Below, in pieces: positions 17,550-26,409 of a stretch of 64,000 nt of DNA (positions are counted from its first letter, which is position 1; the number at the start of each line of letters is the position of its first letter). The notes below the pieces were generated by a model, which was not told the DNA's origin, searched no databases, and worked only from the letters and a program-made list of their open reading frames with translations. The position numbers were made by a program, and so were the translations under genes. Source of the DNA: Slackia sp. (GTDB taxonomy: Bacteria > Actinomycetota > Coriobacteriia > Anaerosomatales > Anaerosomataceae); NCBI GenBank assembly GCA_020725885.1, contig DYEA01000002.1, forward strand, positions 79,046 through 143,045, in the 5' to 3' direction.

Positions 17550-18618
17550 GCTTCCCGCCGCGGATGCGCTCGGAGTGCTCGTGCACCAGGCGGACCAGCG
17601 TCTTCGCCTTCTCCGGATCAGTGGTCTTGTGAATGCCGTGCCCGAGGTTGAAGATGTGCCCTGGACGCGTCCCTACGGCCTCGAGGATCTCGACCACCAT
17701 GCGCTCGAGCTCGTCGTCCGGCGCGAAGAGCGCGACCGGATCGATGTTCCCTTGGATGGCGAAACGCTCGTCGATCAGGCCGACGGCCTTGCGCATGTCC
17801 AGCCGCCAATCTATCCCGACCACGTCGCACCCGGTCTGCAGAGCGAGCTCGATCATGGACGTCGCGCCGTTCGGGAAGTAGATGACCGGGACGCCGCCAG
17901 GGACGACCTTTTTGCCGTGCTCGACGAGCGCCTGCACGACCCGCGTCGTGTGCGGCAGGACCGACCGCTCGTAATCGCGAGGGGGCACGTACCCCACCCA
18001 GCTGTCGAACACCTGCACGGCCTGCGCACCGGCGTCGATCTGAGCCGACAGGTACGCGATCACCGTGTCGGAGATCTTCGTCATGAGCTCATCCCACGCC
18101 GCGGGGTCGCTCCACATCAGCGCCTTCGTGACCTCGTAATCTCGCGTGCCGTGCCCCTCGATCATGTAGCTCGCGAGCGTGAACGGCGCCCCACCGAAGC
18201 CGATCAGAGGCACCTTGTCAGCGAGCTCGCGGCGCAGGATCCGGATGGCCTCCATCACGAACCCGGTGTCCTCGATCGGGTCCGCGACGCGCAGCCGCCG
18301 CACGTCGGCAGCCGTGCGAACGGGATTGTGGATCACAGGACCCTCGCCCTTCGCGAACTCCAAGTCGAGCCCCATTCCCGGAAACGGCACGAGGATGTCT
18401 GAGAACAGGATCGCCGCGTCCACACCGATGATGTCGACCGGCTGCAAGGTCACTTCCACCGCGAGATCCGGCGTGCGGCACATCTCCAAGAACCCGTGCT
18501 TCTCGCGGATCGCTCGGTACTCCGCCATGTAGCGGCCTGCCTGGCGCATCATCCAGATGGGAGTCCGTTCCGTCGGCTCACGCCTGCAGGCGCGCAGGAA
18601 CAAGTCGTTGAAGGGCAT
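17539..18618 (-). CDS. hemE: Uroporphyrinogen decarboxylase
   Basis: 359 residues from the ATG preceded by AAAGGA. Family signature PIWMMRQAGRYMAEYR at the N-terminus, FSDILVPFPGMG, IGFGGAPFTLASYMIEG, VQVFDSWVG and the C-terminal NLGHGIHKTTDPEKAK. It converts uroporphyrinogen III to coproporphyrinogen III by four decarboxylations in the cytoplasm. First gene of the heme cluster; a short upstream in-frame extension lacks a ribosome site. Confidence 0.95.
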   Translation of the reverse strand: MPFNDLFLRACRREPTERTPIWMMRQAGRYMAEYRAIREKHGFLEMCRTPDLAVEVTLQPVDIIGVDAAILFSDILVPFPGMGLDLEFAKGEGPVIHNPVRTAADVRRLRVADPIEDTGFVMEAIRILRRELADKVPLIGFGGAPFTLASYMIEGHGTRDYEVTKALMWSDPAAWDELMTKISDTVIAYLSAQIDAGAQAVQVFDSWVGYVPPRDYERSVLPHTTRVVQALVEHGKKVVPGGVPVIYFPNGATSMIELALQTGCDVVGIDWRLDMRKAVGLIDERFAIQGNIDPVALFAPDDELERMVVEILEAVGTRPGHIFNLGHGIHKTTDPEKAKTLVRLVHEHSERIRGGKHAG

Positions 18619-18674
18619 TCGGGGGTCCTTTCGACACGGTGTGGAACCGCGCACAAGTCTACCACGAGAAAACG

Positions 18675-18705
18675 GACGGGCCCCGGCGCATCACCGGGGC
18701 CCGTC
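18675..18705 (-). terminator. Strong terminator between acs and the heme operon
   Basis: GACGGGCCCCGG and CCGGGGCCCGTC form a perfect 12-bp stem with a 7-base loop. On the minus strand it is followed by CGTTTTCTCG, so it ends the acs transcript just before the hemE promoter region. Confidence 0.85.
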
Positions 18706-18723
18706 TTCACGGCACCGTCAGTG

Positions 18724-20712
18724 CTACACCTCCGGGGCGGTATCCAGGATCTTCTGGACGATGCTGGGATCGGCCAGCGTGCTGATGTCGCCGAACGCCT
18801 CCATGTCGCGCTCGCCTGCGGCGATCTTCCTCAGGATGCGCCGCATGATCTTGCCCGAACGGGTCTTCGGAAGTTCGGGAACGAAGTGGATGAAGTCCGG
18901 CTTCGCGATCGGGCCGATCTCCTCCCGGACGTGACCGGTGAGGATCTTCGACAGCGCCTCGCTCGGCTCGTTGCCGTGTCTGAGGATGACGTAGGCGTAG
19001 ATGCCCTCGCCCTTGACATCGTGCGGATACCCGACGACGGCGGCCTCGGCTACCGCAGGATGGCTCACGAGCGCGCTCTCGATCTCAGCAGTGCCCATGC
19101 GATGACCCGACACGTTGATGACGTCGTCGACACGGCCGAGCAGCCAGTAGTAGCCGTCCTCGTCCACGCGTGCGCCGTCACCAGTGAAGTACCTGCCAGG
19201 GAAGGCCGAGAAGTACACTTCCTTGACCCGCTTGTTCTCTGGATCGCCCCAGGTACCGCGGAGCATGCCCGGCCATGGCTTCTTGATGCACAGACGCCCG
19301 CCGCTGCCGACCGGCGTAGGAGTACCGTCTTCGTTCACTACCTCCGGCACGATGCCGAAGAACGGGCGGGTGGCCGAGCCCGGCTTCATGGGCGTGGCGC
19401 CAGGCAGGTTCGTGATGATGTGGCCGCCGGTCTCGGTCTGCCAGTAGGTGTCGACGATCGGCACGCGCTCCCGGCCGATGTTCTTGTAGTACCACATCCA
19501 CGCCTCTGGGTTGATCGGCTCGCCGACGGTGCCCAGGATACGGAGCGTGCTCAGGTCGTACTTCGCCGGCCACTCCTCGCCCGCCTTCATGAGAGCGCGG
19601 ATGGCCGTCGGCGCCGTGTAGAACTGGTTCACGCCGTGCTTCTCGATGATCTCCCAGAACCGGCCTGGATCCGGATACGTCGGGACGCCCTCGAACATCA
19701 GCGTCGTCGCACCGACGGCCAACGGCCCGTAGACGATGTACGAGTGCCCGGTGACCCAGCCGATGTCGGCGGTGCACCAGAACACGTCCTCGTCGTGGTA
19801 ATCGAAGACGTACTTGAACGTAGTGGCTGCGTACAGAAGGTACCCGCCTGTCGTGTGCAGCACGCCCTTCGGCTTGCCGGTCGAACCAGAGGTGTACAGG
19901 ATGAAAAGCGGATCCTCCGCGTCCACCCACTCGATCTCGCAGTGCCGCTTGACGTCGGCGGCCCGCACTTCTTCGTGGTACCAGAAGTCGCGACCAGGCT
20001 CCATGTCCACGCGGGTCCGAGCACGCGACACGACGATGACAGACTCGACCGACGGGCACTCGAGAAGCGCCACGTCGGCTTCGGCCTTCAACGGCGTGAG
20101 GCGGCCGCCGCGGATGCCTTCGTCCGCAGTGATCAGCATCTTCGCTTCGCAGTCCTGGATGCGGTCGCGGAGCGCGGCCGACGAGAACCCGCCGAACACC
20201 ACCGAGTGGATGGCGCCGATGCGAGCGCACGCGAGCATCGCGATCGGCAGCTCAGGGATCATCGGCAAGTAGATGGCGACGCGGTCGCCCTTCTTGATGC
20301 CGTGCTTCTTGAGGACGTTCGCGAACCGGCAGACCTTGTAGTACAGCGACTGGTAGGTGTACATCTTCGTGCGGCCCTCGTCAGACTCCCAGATGATGGC
20401 CGCCTTGTTCCTCCGCCAGCTGTTCAGGTGCCGGTCGATGCAGTTGTAGGACACGTTCAGCTTGCCGCCCTTGAACCACTCCACGCGCGGCGTGTCGAAC
20501 TCGTACTCCAGGACTTTGTCCCACTTCTTGTGCCAGTGGAGCATCTCCTCGGCCATCTCCGCCCAGAACCCCTCAGGGTCTTCGACAGAGCGGCGATACA
20601 TCTCCTCGTACTGCTCCATGCTGTTGATGTACGCACGCTCAGAAACCCATGCGGGCGGTGGGATGACGCGGGATTCTTGCGACAGCGCTTCGATGTGCGT
20701 CGACTCCGTCAT
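18724..20712 (-). CDS. acs: Acetyl-CoA synthetase (AMP-forming)
   Basis: 662 residues, full length. AMP-binding motifs: [15 protein letters not shown] (P-loop A3), [12 protein letters not shown] (A5), [20 protein letters not shown] (A7), and C-terminal [11 protein letters not shown] with the Lys that is the usual acetylation control site. It makes acetyl-CoA from acetate, ATP and CoA, so growth on or reuse of acetate is likely. Transcribed away from the structured-RNA locus; two direct repeats CACCGATGTT lie about 200 bp upstream and may bind a regulator. Confidence 0.96.
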   Translation of the reverse strand: MTESTHIEALSQESRVIPPPAWVSERAYINSMEQYEEMYRRSVEDPEGFWAEMAEEMLHWHKKWDKVLEYEFDTPRVEWFKGGKLNVSYNCIDRHLNSWRRNKAAIIWESDEGRTKMYTYQSLYYKVCRFANVLKKHGIKKGDRVAIYLPMIPELPIAMLACARIGAIHSVVFGGFSSAALRDRIQDCEAKMLITADEGIRGGRLTPLKAEADVALLECPSVESVIVVSRARTRVDMEPGRDFWYHEEVRAADVKRHCEIEWVDAEDPLFILYTSGSTGKPKGVLHTTGGYLLYAATTFKYVFDYHDEDVFWCTADIGWVTGHSYIVYGPLAVGATTLMFEGVPTYPDPGRFWEIIEKHGVNQFYTAPTAIRALMKAGEEWPAKYDLSTLRILGTVGEPINPEAWMWYYKNIGRERVPIVDTYWQTETGGHIITNLPGATPMKPGSATRPFFGIVPEVVNEDGTPTPVGSGGRLCIKKPWPGMLRGTWGDPENKRVKEVYFSAFPGRYFTGDGARVDEDGYYWLLGRVDDVINVSGHRMGTAEIESALVSHPAVAEAAVVGYPHDVKGEGIYAYVILRHGNEPSEALSKILTGHVREEIGPIAKPDFIHFVPELPKTRSGKIMRRILRKIAAGERDMEAFGDISTLADPSIVQKILDTAPEV

Positions 20713-20947
20713 GCTCGCCTCCCTCGTTCCGTGCCGGCTGCATCGTCACGCGACGGCCTGACCGGCCTCGCGCCGTGACGCAATGGTACGAGAGGTGGCG
20801 TCCATCAGAGCCGGCCCCCGGGCGTCTGGCGGCGAATTCTCGGTGGGCGGCGCTGCGCCGTCGGCCTGCGGCGGGCGCGAACCGCCAGCACGAGGGGCTG
20901 TTGCACCGATGTTTCACCGATGTTGCCGACCGCCTGCGTAACTGGAG
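20713..20947. promoter_or_regulatory. acs upstream region with direct repeats
   Basis: No gene seen. It holds an inverted-repeat-rich leader next to the acs start and two nearly adjacent direct repeats CACCGATGTT (about 20905-20924). Confidence 0.35.
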
Positions 20948-20976
20948 TTGCAAATGTCCGCTCGCTGCGCTATGGT
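20948..20976 (+). promoter_or_regulatory. Candidate promoter of the structured RNA
   Basis: TTGCAA (20948-20953) and TATGGT (20971-20976) are separated by exactly 17 bp on the plus strand, in the gap between acs and the ferredoxin gene (both on minus). No plus-strand protein gene follows before a strong hairpin at 21121. Confidence 0.45.
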
Positions 20977-20982
20977 CCGGTG

Positions 20983-21155
20983 CGAACAGTTTCCCTTCCC
21001 TCAGTGCGAGCCGGCATCAGGCGCGCCGGCAGGCTACAGGATCGGAGACCGGCATCCCGATCCGGCGACGGGACGTCGCTGGCCTAACGAGACTCAGGGG
21101 TAGACAGGGAAGGAATGGCGAGAGCCCTGGCCCGAAGGCCAGGGCTCTCCGGTTT
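20983..21155 (+). ncRNA. Candidate structured non-coding RNA (about 170 nt)
   Basis: Between the promoter above and the terminator at 21121 the plus strand can form a closing helix (20991-21001 with 21106-21115, TTCCCTTCCCT against AGGGAAGGAA, one bulge) enclosing three hairpins: 21010-21030 (GCCGGC/GCCGGC), 21039-21063 (GGATCGG/CCGATCC) and 21065-21079 (GCGACG/CGTCGC). The closed-helix plan is like 6S-type RNAs, but no known family motif was recognised. The opposite strand would also fold, so an acs-leader element on minus remains possible. Confidence 0.4.
21121..21155. terminator. Bidirectional terminator hairpin
   Basis: AGAGCCCTGGCC-CGAA-GGCCAGGGCTCT is a perfect 12-bp stem with a tetraloop. 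On plus it is followed by CCGGTTTCTC and would end the candidate RNA; on minus it lies 16 bp after the ferredoxin stop. Confidence 0.8.
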
Positions 21156-21164
21156 CTCGAAGGC

Positions 21165-21461
21165 TCACGCGTTCTTAGCCGATGCGGGGCGCACGGGCCG
21201 CACTACCAGTCCGTCGGCGACCTCTGCCAAGCACGCCAGCGTCATCCCCTGAGGGACACGCGCGGCGCGCCCTTCGGCCGGACGGACAGCCGCAGGCTCG
21301 CCAGCCAGCACGCGCACCGCGCAGTCACCGCAACTCCCACGGCCGCCGCAACTGGATGCGATCCGAAGGCCGGCGCGGCGGGCCGCCTCGAGCACCGTCG
21401 TGCCGCAAGGCACGACGGCCTCGAGGCCGTACGGCTCGAACCGGACGCGGCAGCTCCCCAC
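21165..21461 (-). CDS. [2Fe-2S] ferredoxin domain protein
   Basis: 98 residues. Plant-type [2Fe-2S] ligand pattern: SSCGGRGSCGDC gives three Cys, the fourth lies in TLACLAEV. A single domain with no transmembrane or other module. Such domains also form the N-terminus of corrinoid-activation (RACE) proteins, so a stand-alone electron carrier is the simplest reading. It lies one base after the DegV gene stop, in the same direction. Confidence 0.8.
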   Translation of the reverse strand: MGSCRVRFEPYGLEAVVPCGTTVLEAARRAGLRIASSCGGRGSCGDCAVRVLAGEPAAVRPAEGRAARVPQGMTLACLAEVADGLVVRPVRPASAKNA

Positions 21462-21462
21462 G

Positions 21463-22320
21463 TCACGTCCTCGGGAGCACCGCGACGCCCCATCCGGTGC
21501 CCGTGTGCGCGGTGATGACGGGCCCCGCTTCCACCACGTACATGCGCTCTACTGCGTACCGCTCGGCGATGCGTTCGGCGAGATAGCGCGCCTTGTCTTC
21601 CGACAGCGCATGCATGACTGCGAACACGCCGCGATCGGATGCTCCCATCTGCTCAGCGACCCACGCGATGGTCCTGTCGAGAGCCGCCCGAGTCCCCCTG
21701 ACGCGAGCCACAGCCTCGAATGCGCCGCGCGCATCGGTGGTGATCAGGACCTTCAGGTCCAGCAACCCGCCGAGCAGCGCTGACACCTTCCCGATGCGGC
21801 CGCCCTTCGCAAGGTTGTCAAGTTTGTCGAGCCCGACGACCATCTTCACGGCAGCCCGAGCCTCCTCGAGGACTTCCAGCACGCGCGCAGCCGGGTCGCC
21901 AGCTGCCGCGGCCTTGGCCGCCTCGATCACTTGCAGCGCCTCGCCCCACGCGAGATTGAGGGTGTCGAACACGTGCACCCGTCCGCCGAAACGCTTCGCG
22001 GCCTCCCGTGCTGACTCGATGGTGCCGGACAGCGCGGACGAGATGTGCACGGACACCACCTCCGCGTACCGGGAAAGCGCGCGCTCGTATGCTTCTACGA
22101 AGGTCCCTACGGACGGTTGCGACGTGGTGGGAAGCTCAGGCGCAGCCGCCATCCGCTCGAAGAATTCCCGCTGCGTGATGGTCCCATCCTGAAACGTCGT
22201 GCCGCCCACCGTCACCGACAAGGGCACGACCTCGACGTCGAACTCCGCAGCCAGCTCCGGGGTGATGTCGGACGTGCTGTCCGTGACGATGCCGACGGTC
22301 CGTGCGGACACCGTGACCAC
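21463..22320 (-). CDS. DegV family fatty-acid-binding protein
   Basis: 285 residues. N-terminal VGIVTDSTSDITPELA and PLSVTVGG, the Thr-Ser-Gln segment TTSQPSVGTF, HISSALSGT and VFDTLNLAWG, with C-terminal HTGTGWGV: all hallmarks of DegV. Relatives bind a fatty acid and some (FakB) deliver it to the FakA kinase; no FakA is seen here. The GTG start abuts the HIT gene stop. Confidence 0.88.
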   Translation of the reverse strand: MVTVSARTVGIVTDSTSDITPELAAEFDVEVVPLSVTVGGTTFQDGTITQREFFERMAAAPELPTTSQPSVGTFVEAYERALSRYAEVVSVHISSALSGTIESAREAAKRFGGRVHVFDTLNLAWGEALQVIEAAKAAAAGDPAARVLEVLEEARAAVKMVVGLDKLDNLAKGGRIGKVSALLGGLLDLKVLITTDARGAFEAVARVRGTRAALDRTIAWVAEQMGASDRGVFAVMHALSEDKARYLAERIAERYAVERMYVVEAGPVITAHTGTGWGVAVLPRT

Positions 22321-22668
22321 CTACTCGAAGTGGACCATGCCGTGCGTCATCCGGCGTCCACCGATGACGTGCACATGCAGGTGGCCGACGGTCTGCATCG
22401 CGTCCGGTCCGTTGTTCACGATGACCCGATAGCCCGACTCCGCCACCCCTTTGGCGGCAGCGACCTTCGGCACGGCAGCGAACAGCGCGCAGATGACCTC
22501 GGACGGCACGTCGGCGCCGAGCCTGTCGTAGTGCTGCTTGGGCACGACCAGGGTGTGCACGGGCGCCTGCGGTGCGATGTCGTCGAACGCGATGACGAGG
22601 TCGTCGGAGTACACGACCCGTGCCGGGATCTCTCCCCTGGCGATCATGCAGAACACACAGTCGCTCAC
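22321..22668 (-). CDS. HIT family nucleotide-binding protein
   Basis: 115 residues. The triad is in GHLHVHVIGGR (HxHxH). N-terminal CVFCMIARGEIPA supplies the usual Cys pair of bacterial HIT proteins, and VVYSDDLVIAFDDIAPQAPVH is standard. Family members hydrolyse nucleoside phosphoramidates or similar. Gene order with xseB, xseA and rnd suggests a housekeeping operon. Confidence 0.92.
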   Translation of the reverse strand: MSDCVFCMIARGEIPARVVYSDDLVIAFDDIAPQAPVHTLVVPKQHYDRLGADVPSEVICALFAAVPKVAAAKGVAESGYRVIVNNGPDAMQTVGHLHVHVIGGRRMTHGMVHFE

Positions 22669-22690
22669 TTGAGGTCCTTTCTCGTCGTCT

Positions 22691-22927
22691 TCACTCTGGC
22701 ACGCCGTTGTCTTCCAGTTCGCCGATGAGCATCGTCACCTTCTGCTCAGCCGCCTCGAGCTTCGCGCGGCACGCGCGCAGCAACGCGACGCCTCGTTCGT
22801 ACCGTTCGAGGCTTTCCTCGAGCTCGAGCGCGCCGCTCTCGAGGTCGGCGACGATCTGCTCCAGCTCCGCGAGCGCCTCGCCGAAGGTCATGCCATCGAT
22901 GCCCGCCGTTCCGTTCGCCTCGCTCAC
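22691..22927 (-). CDS. xseB: Exodeoxyribonuclease VII small subunit
   Basis: 78 residues, typical XseB length, with FGEALAELEQIVADLESGAL and LEESLERYERGVALL, the helical family signature. Pairs with XseA, with which it overlaps by 4 bp, to form exonuclease VII that degrades single-stranded DNA. Confidence 0.95.
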   Translation of the reverse strand: MSEANGTAGIDGMTFGEALAELEQIVADLESGALELEESLERYERGVALLRACRAKLEAAEQKVTMLIGELEDNGVPE

Positions 22928-24261
22928 CGCTGTTCCTCCTGGGTCTCGCGCACCGTGCAGGAGATGCGGCCGTCGTGCACCCGCACGACGACGCCGTCCC
23001 CCGCGACGACCTCAGCAACCGACCGCACCACCCGGCCAGTCGCCTCCGCATAACATACCGCATATCCCCGTCCGAGGACCTTGAGCGGCGACAGGCCGTC
23101 GAGACGCGCCGCCGCGACCGCAGTCCGCTGCGCGTGGCCCTCGAGAAGCACGCCTCCCGCACGCCGAAGGTCACGAGCCGCCAGCGTGACGCTGCTCTCG
23201 CTTGCGTCGAGCAGCCTCCTGCCCTCAGCGGCGAGCGACCGGCGGATCGACGCCAGCCGCTCTCCTTCCCGGCGCATCGCGTCTGGCAGCGCAGACACGA
23301 TGCGTGAAGCCGCTTCGTCCACCGCTTGCGCCCAACCAGACAGCACGCTCACCGGGTCGCTGAACGGCCGGCGGTGCGCCAGAAGCTCCAGACGGTGACG
23401 CTGGCGTTGTATCCCATGCCGAAGAGCCCGGGCGAGCAGCCGGCGCATCTCGTCGAATCGCTTCAGCACCTCCGCCGCCGACGGCGCCGCCGACTCAGCC
23501 GCCGCAGTCGGCGTCGATGCGTGCACGTCGGCGACCATGTCTGCGATCGAGACGTCCGGCTCGTGGCCGATGCCGGTCACCACCGGCACCGGACACGCCC
23601 TGATGGCCCGGGCGACGGCCTCGTGGTTGAACGGCATGAGGTCTTCGTACGATCCGCCGCCTCGGCACAAGATCACCACGTCGATGCCGGGCTCGCGGCC
23701 GATGCGGCGCAAACCTTCGACGATGGCCTCGACGGCCCCGTCGCCCTCGACCTGCACGCCCGCGATGACCACCTCCGCCGCCGGGTAACGGCGCTTCAGC
23801 GTGCGCAGCACGTCGTGGACCGCTTTCCCGCGCGGCGACGTGACCACCCCGATGCGGCGCGGATACGGAGGCAGCGGGCGCTTGATAGAGCGCGCCATGA
23901 GGCCTTCCGCTTCGAGCTTGCGTGCAAGCGCGGCGACCTGCAGCCGGAGCACCCCTTCCCCGGCAGGCGCCATGCTCCGCACCTGGAACTGCATGCGCCC
24001 CTTCTGGGCGTACACGGTGAACGTCCCAGAGGCCTCGACGAGCATCCCTTCACGAAGCTCGAAGCCGCACTGCTCGTACGAGTCGCGCCACATCATGCAC
24101 GGCATGGCGGAACGCTCGTCGCACAGCGTGAAGTACACGGCCTTGTAGCCGGGCTTGATCGTCGCCTCCGAGACCTCGCCGATCACCCGCACCGAGATCG
24201 TCTCGAGCGCGGACTTCGCCAGGCTCAAAGCCTCGGATACCGAAAGCGCGCCCTCGCTCAC
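22924..24261 (-). CDS. xseA: Exodeoxyribonuclease VII large subunit
   Basis: 445 residues. N-terminal OB-fold (ISVRVIGEVSEATIKPGYKA, YFTLCDERSAMPCMMW), catalytic core with IGVVTSPRGKAVHDVL, CRGGGSYEDLMPFNHEAVARAI and TGIGHEPDVSIADMVADV, then a helical domain and a C-terminal LSPLKVLGRGYAV. It overlaps rnd upstream and xseB downstream by 4 bp each, so the three genes are translated together. Confidence 0.96.
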   Translation of the reverse strand: MSEGALSVSEALSLAKSALETISVRVIGEVSEATIKPGYKAVYFTLCDERSAMPCMMWRDSYEQCGFELREGMLVEASGTFTVYAQKGRMQFQVRSMAPAGEGVLRLQVAALARKLEAEGLMARSIKRPLPPYPRRIGVVTSPRGKAVHDVLRTLKRRYPAAEVVIAGVQVEGDGAVEAIVEGLRRIGREPGIDVVILCRGGGSYEDLMPFNHEAVARAIRACPVPVVTGIGHEPDVSIADMVADVHASTPTAAAESAAPSAAEVLKRFDEMRRLLARALRHGIQRQRHRLELLAHRRPFSDPVSVLSGWAQAVDEAASRIVSALPDAMRREGERLASIRRSLAAEGRRLLDASESSVTLAARDLRRAGGVLLEGHAQRTAVAAARLDGLSPLKVLGRGYAVCYAEATGRVVRSVAEVVAGDGVVVRVHDGRISCTVRETQEEQR

Positions 24262-25448
24262 CGCGCCTCCTCCCCTGGATCACGGAGGCCGTCCTTAGAC
24301 GGGAAGCGAGCGGGCAGCGCGCACGCTTCCCCGTCCACGACGCCGAGCACCACATCTCCTCGCAACAGACCCTCGAGCTCGGCGCCCACCATCGCGTGAC
24401 GCCATCCGCTCGCAAGCGGGCTGGACTCGTCGCCCTCGGCGAACGCTTCCAGGTCGTCCCTCGTGGCGAGCGACGCCGGGGCGACTCCGTGCTGGCGCGC
24501 CCTGAGGCGCACGAGCGCAGCCATCAGGTCGACCACCTCCGCCCGGACTTCGCTGCGGCGTCTCGATGGGAGCACCGGCCACTCCTCGCGCGGGACTGCG
24601 AGCCCGCGTTCGACTGCAGACAGGATGTCGCGGCCGTGCCGTCGCACGACCTGTTCGGACATGCCGCGAACAGCACCGAGAGCCGCTTCGGTACGGGGCG
24701 CCCGCCGCGCGATCTCCACGAGCGTCTCGTCTGGCACCAGCCAGCGTCTGGGCACGTCCCTCCGCTGCGCCTCCACCTCGCGCCAGGCCGCCACCTCACG
24801 AAGCACGGCCAACTGCTGCCCTTTGAGCGAGGAAGCACGCTTGACGCGCCTGTACTGAGCGTAGGGATCGACGTCGTACGTCGCCGGGTCCGCCATGCGC
24901 TCGAACTCCTCGGCAAGCCACCCCAGCCTGCCTGCGGACTCAAGGCGAGCCCGCATCGTGCGGTACAGCCCGGGGAGGTGCCGCACGTCGTCCAGAGCGT
25001 AGGCCACTTGCTCTGGCGACAGCGGCCGCACGGACCAGTCAGTGAACCGCTGGCCTTTGTCGAGCCTGACCCCGAGCAGAGACGAGACCACGTCCTGGTA
25101 GCCCGCTTGTTCGCTGAAACCGAGGAGCGTGGCCGCCACCTGCGTGTCGAACACCGGCGCCGGGGGCGCCCCGAGGACGCGGTTCAGGATCTCGATGTCC
25201 TGAGCGCCTGCATGGAACACCTTCGTCACCGTCGGATCGGCCATCAGGGGCTGCAGCAAGCCGAGATCGACTGAACCGAACGGGTCCACCGCGACCGCTT
25301 CGTCGTCGGTCGCGAGTTGAAGCAAGCACAGCCGCGGGTAGTACGTGCGTTCCCGCATGAATTCCGCGTCCACCGCTAAGACGTCCGTCGCGCGGACGCG
25401 TGCGACGAATGCAGCGAGCTCGTTGGACGCTTGGATCAGCACGGGCAT
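24258..25448 (-). CDS. rnd: Ribonuclease D-type 3'-5' exonuclease with HRDC domain
   Basis: 396 residues. DEDDy exonuclease: LAVDAEFMRERTYY (Asp, Glu), VFHAGAQDIEIL (Asp) and YALDDVRHLPGLY (Tyr, Asp). Then an HRDC domain (about 215-295, ending VRRHGRDILSAVERG). RNase D trims tRNA and other structured RNA 3' ends. The ATG is chosen because the frame upstream is Ser-rich and not family-like, and GAGGCAGG precedes it. Confidence 0.92.
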   Translation of the reverse strand: MPVLIQASNELAAFVARVRATDVLAVDAEFMRERTYYPRLCLLQLATDDEAVAVDPFGSVDLGLLQPLMADPTVTKVFHAGAQDIEILNRVLGAPPAPVFDTQVAATLLGFSEQAGYQDVVSSLLGVRLDKGQRFTDWSVRPLSPEQVAYALDDVRHLPGLYRTMRARLESAGRLGWLAEEFERMADPATYDVDPYAQYRRVKRASSLKGQQLAVLREVAAWREVEAQRRDVPRRWLVPDETLVEIARRAPRTEAALGAVRGMSEQVVRRHGRDILSAVERGLAVPREEWPVLPSRRRSEVRAEVVDLMAALVRLRARQHGVAPASLATRDDLEAFAEGDESSPLASGWRHAMVGAELEGLLRGDVVLGVVDGEACALPARFPSKDGLRDPGEEAR

Positions 25449-25515
25449 CCTGCCTCGGAGGATGGGTGGCGTAGAATCGTCAGAGAGTGTACCGCATCCC
25501 GATGACGAGGAAGCC

Positions 25516-26409
25516 ATGGACGTCCTGGTGGTGGCGAACTTGCGGTCCGGCTCCGTCGACGCCGGGCTGCTCGAGTTCGTCCGGCACATGCTGGACGCCG
25601 GAGCGAACGTCACCGTGCGATTCGCCGCTCAGCACGCTCCCGCTGAGTCGCTGCTGGCCGACGCCGGAACGTTCGATCGGGTCGTCGCAGCCGGAGGGGA
25701 CGGCACCGCCTCCAGCGTCCTGTATGCGCTGCGCGACAGCGGCATCCCTGTGGCGTTCTTCCCCGCGGGAACCGCGAACCTGTACGCACGGAACCTCGGG
25801 CTCCCGAAGGATCCCCAAGCGCTCGCCGAGCTCGCCCTCGAAGGACAGCCGTCGCGATACGATCTCGGCGAGCTCGTGGTCGGAGGATCGTCGCGCGGGT
25901 TCTTCGTGATCGCTGGAGCCGGCTTCGACGCCCAGATCATGAGCGGAGCAGAACCCCTGAAGCCGACCATCGGCGAGGGAGCGTACATCCTCGCGGCGCT
26001 CCAATCGGCGAAGTCATGGCCCTCCACGCTGATCCTGACGCTCGACGGCAGGAAGGTCGTGACAGAGGGCAGCACGGTGCTCCTCGTGAACCTCGCTCGC
26101 ATCCAGTTCGACCTCTCGGTAGTGCACGAGAGCGACGCGACGGACGGCGTCTTCGAAGTCGTGGTGATGAAGACCCGCACGCTTGCGGACCTCGTGCCTG
26201 CGATCTGGGCCGCGCTGCTCGATCGGGTGGCATCGTACCCAGACCGCCCTGGATTCGAGGTGCACACCGCCCACGAGGTCGAGGTGATCGCGGAGCCGCC
26301 GCTGCCCGTCCAGCACGACGGCGAAGTCGACGCCAGCACACCGCTTCAGGCCAGAGTCCTCCCCGGTGCCGCGCTCGTGGTCGCCCCGGACCGTCACTCG
26401 CGCGTCTGA
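25516..26409 (+). CDS. Diacylglycerol kinase-like (DagK/YegS) lipid kinase
   Basis: 297 residues. The ATP-binding GGDGTASSVLYAL lies near residue 65, preceded by VLVVANLRSG (the NP/NxxSG element is modified) and followed by FFPAGTANLYARNLGLP, the family's GTxNxxA motif. The C-terminal part has FFVIAGAGFDAQIM and a beta-sandwich ending PLQARVLPGAALV. It probably phosphorylates a lipid such as diacylglycerol; substrate not determined. Its 3' end overlaps the convergent L,D-transpeptidase gene by 16 bp. Confidence 0.88.
   Translation: MDVLVVANLRSGSVDAGLLEFVRHMLDAGANVTVRFAAQHAPAESLLADAGTFDRVVAAGGDGTASSVLYALRDSGIPVAFFPAGTANLYARNLGLPKDPQALAELALEGQPSRYDLGELVVGGSSRGFFVIAGAGFDAQIMSGAEPLKPTIGEGAYILAALQSAKSWPSTLILTLDGRKVVTEGSTVLLVNLARIQFDLSVVHESDATDGVFEVVVMKTRTLADLVPAIWAALLDRVASYPDRPGFEVHTAHEVEVIAEPPLPVQHDGEVDASTPLQARVLPGAALVVAPDRHSRV

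Noticed and set aside
20983..21155. Cobalamin riboswitch
   Set aside because: Short stretches look similar (GGAGACC on plus, CACTG...GGAAGG on minus), but the other conserved boxes are missing in both directions.
20775..21515. 246-residue plus frame across the acs-ferredoxin gap
   Set aside because: It crosses the terminator and the ferredoxin gene, and its composition is that of a shadow frame.
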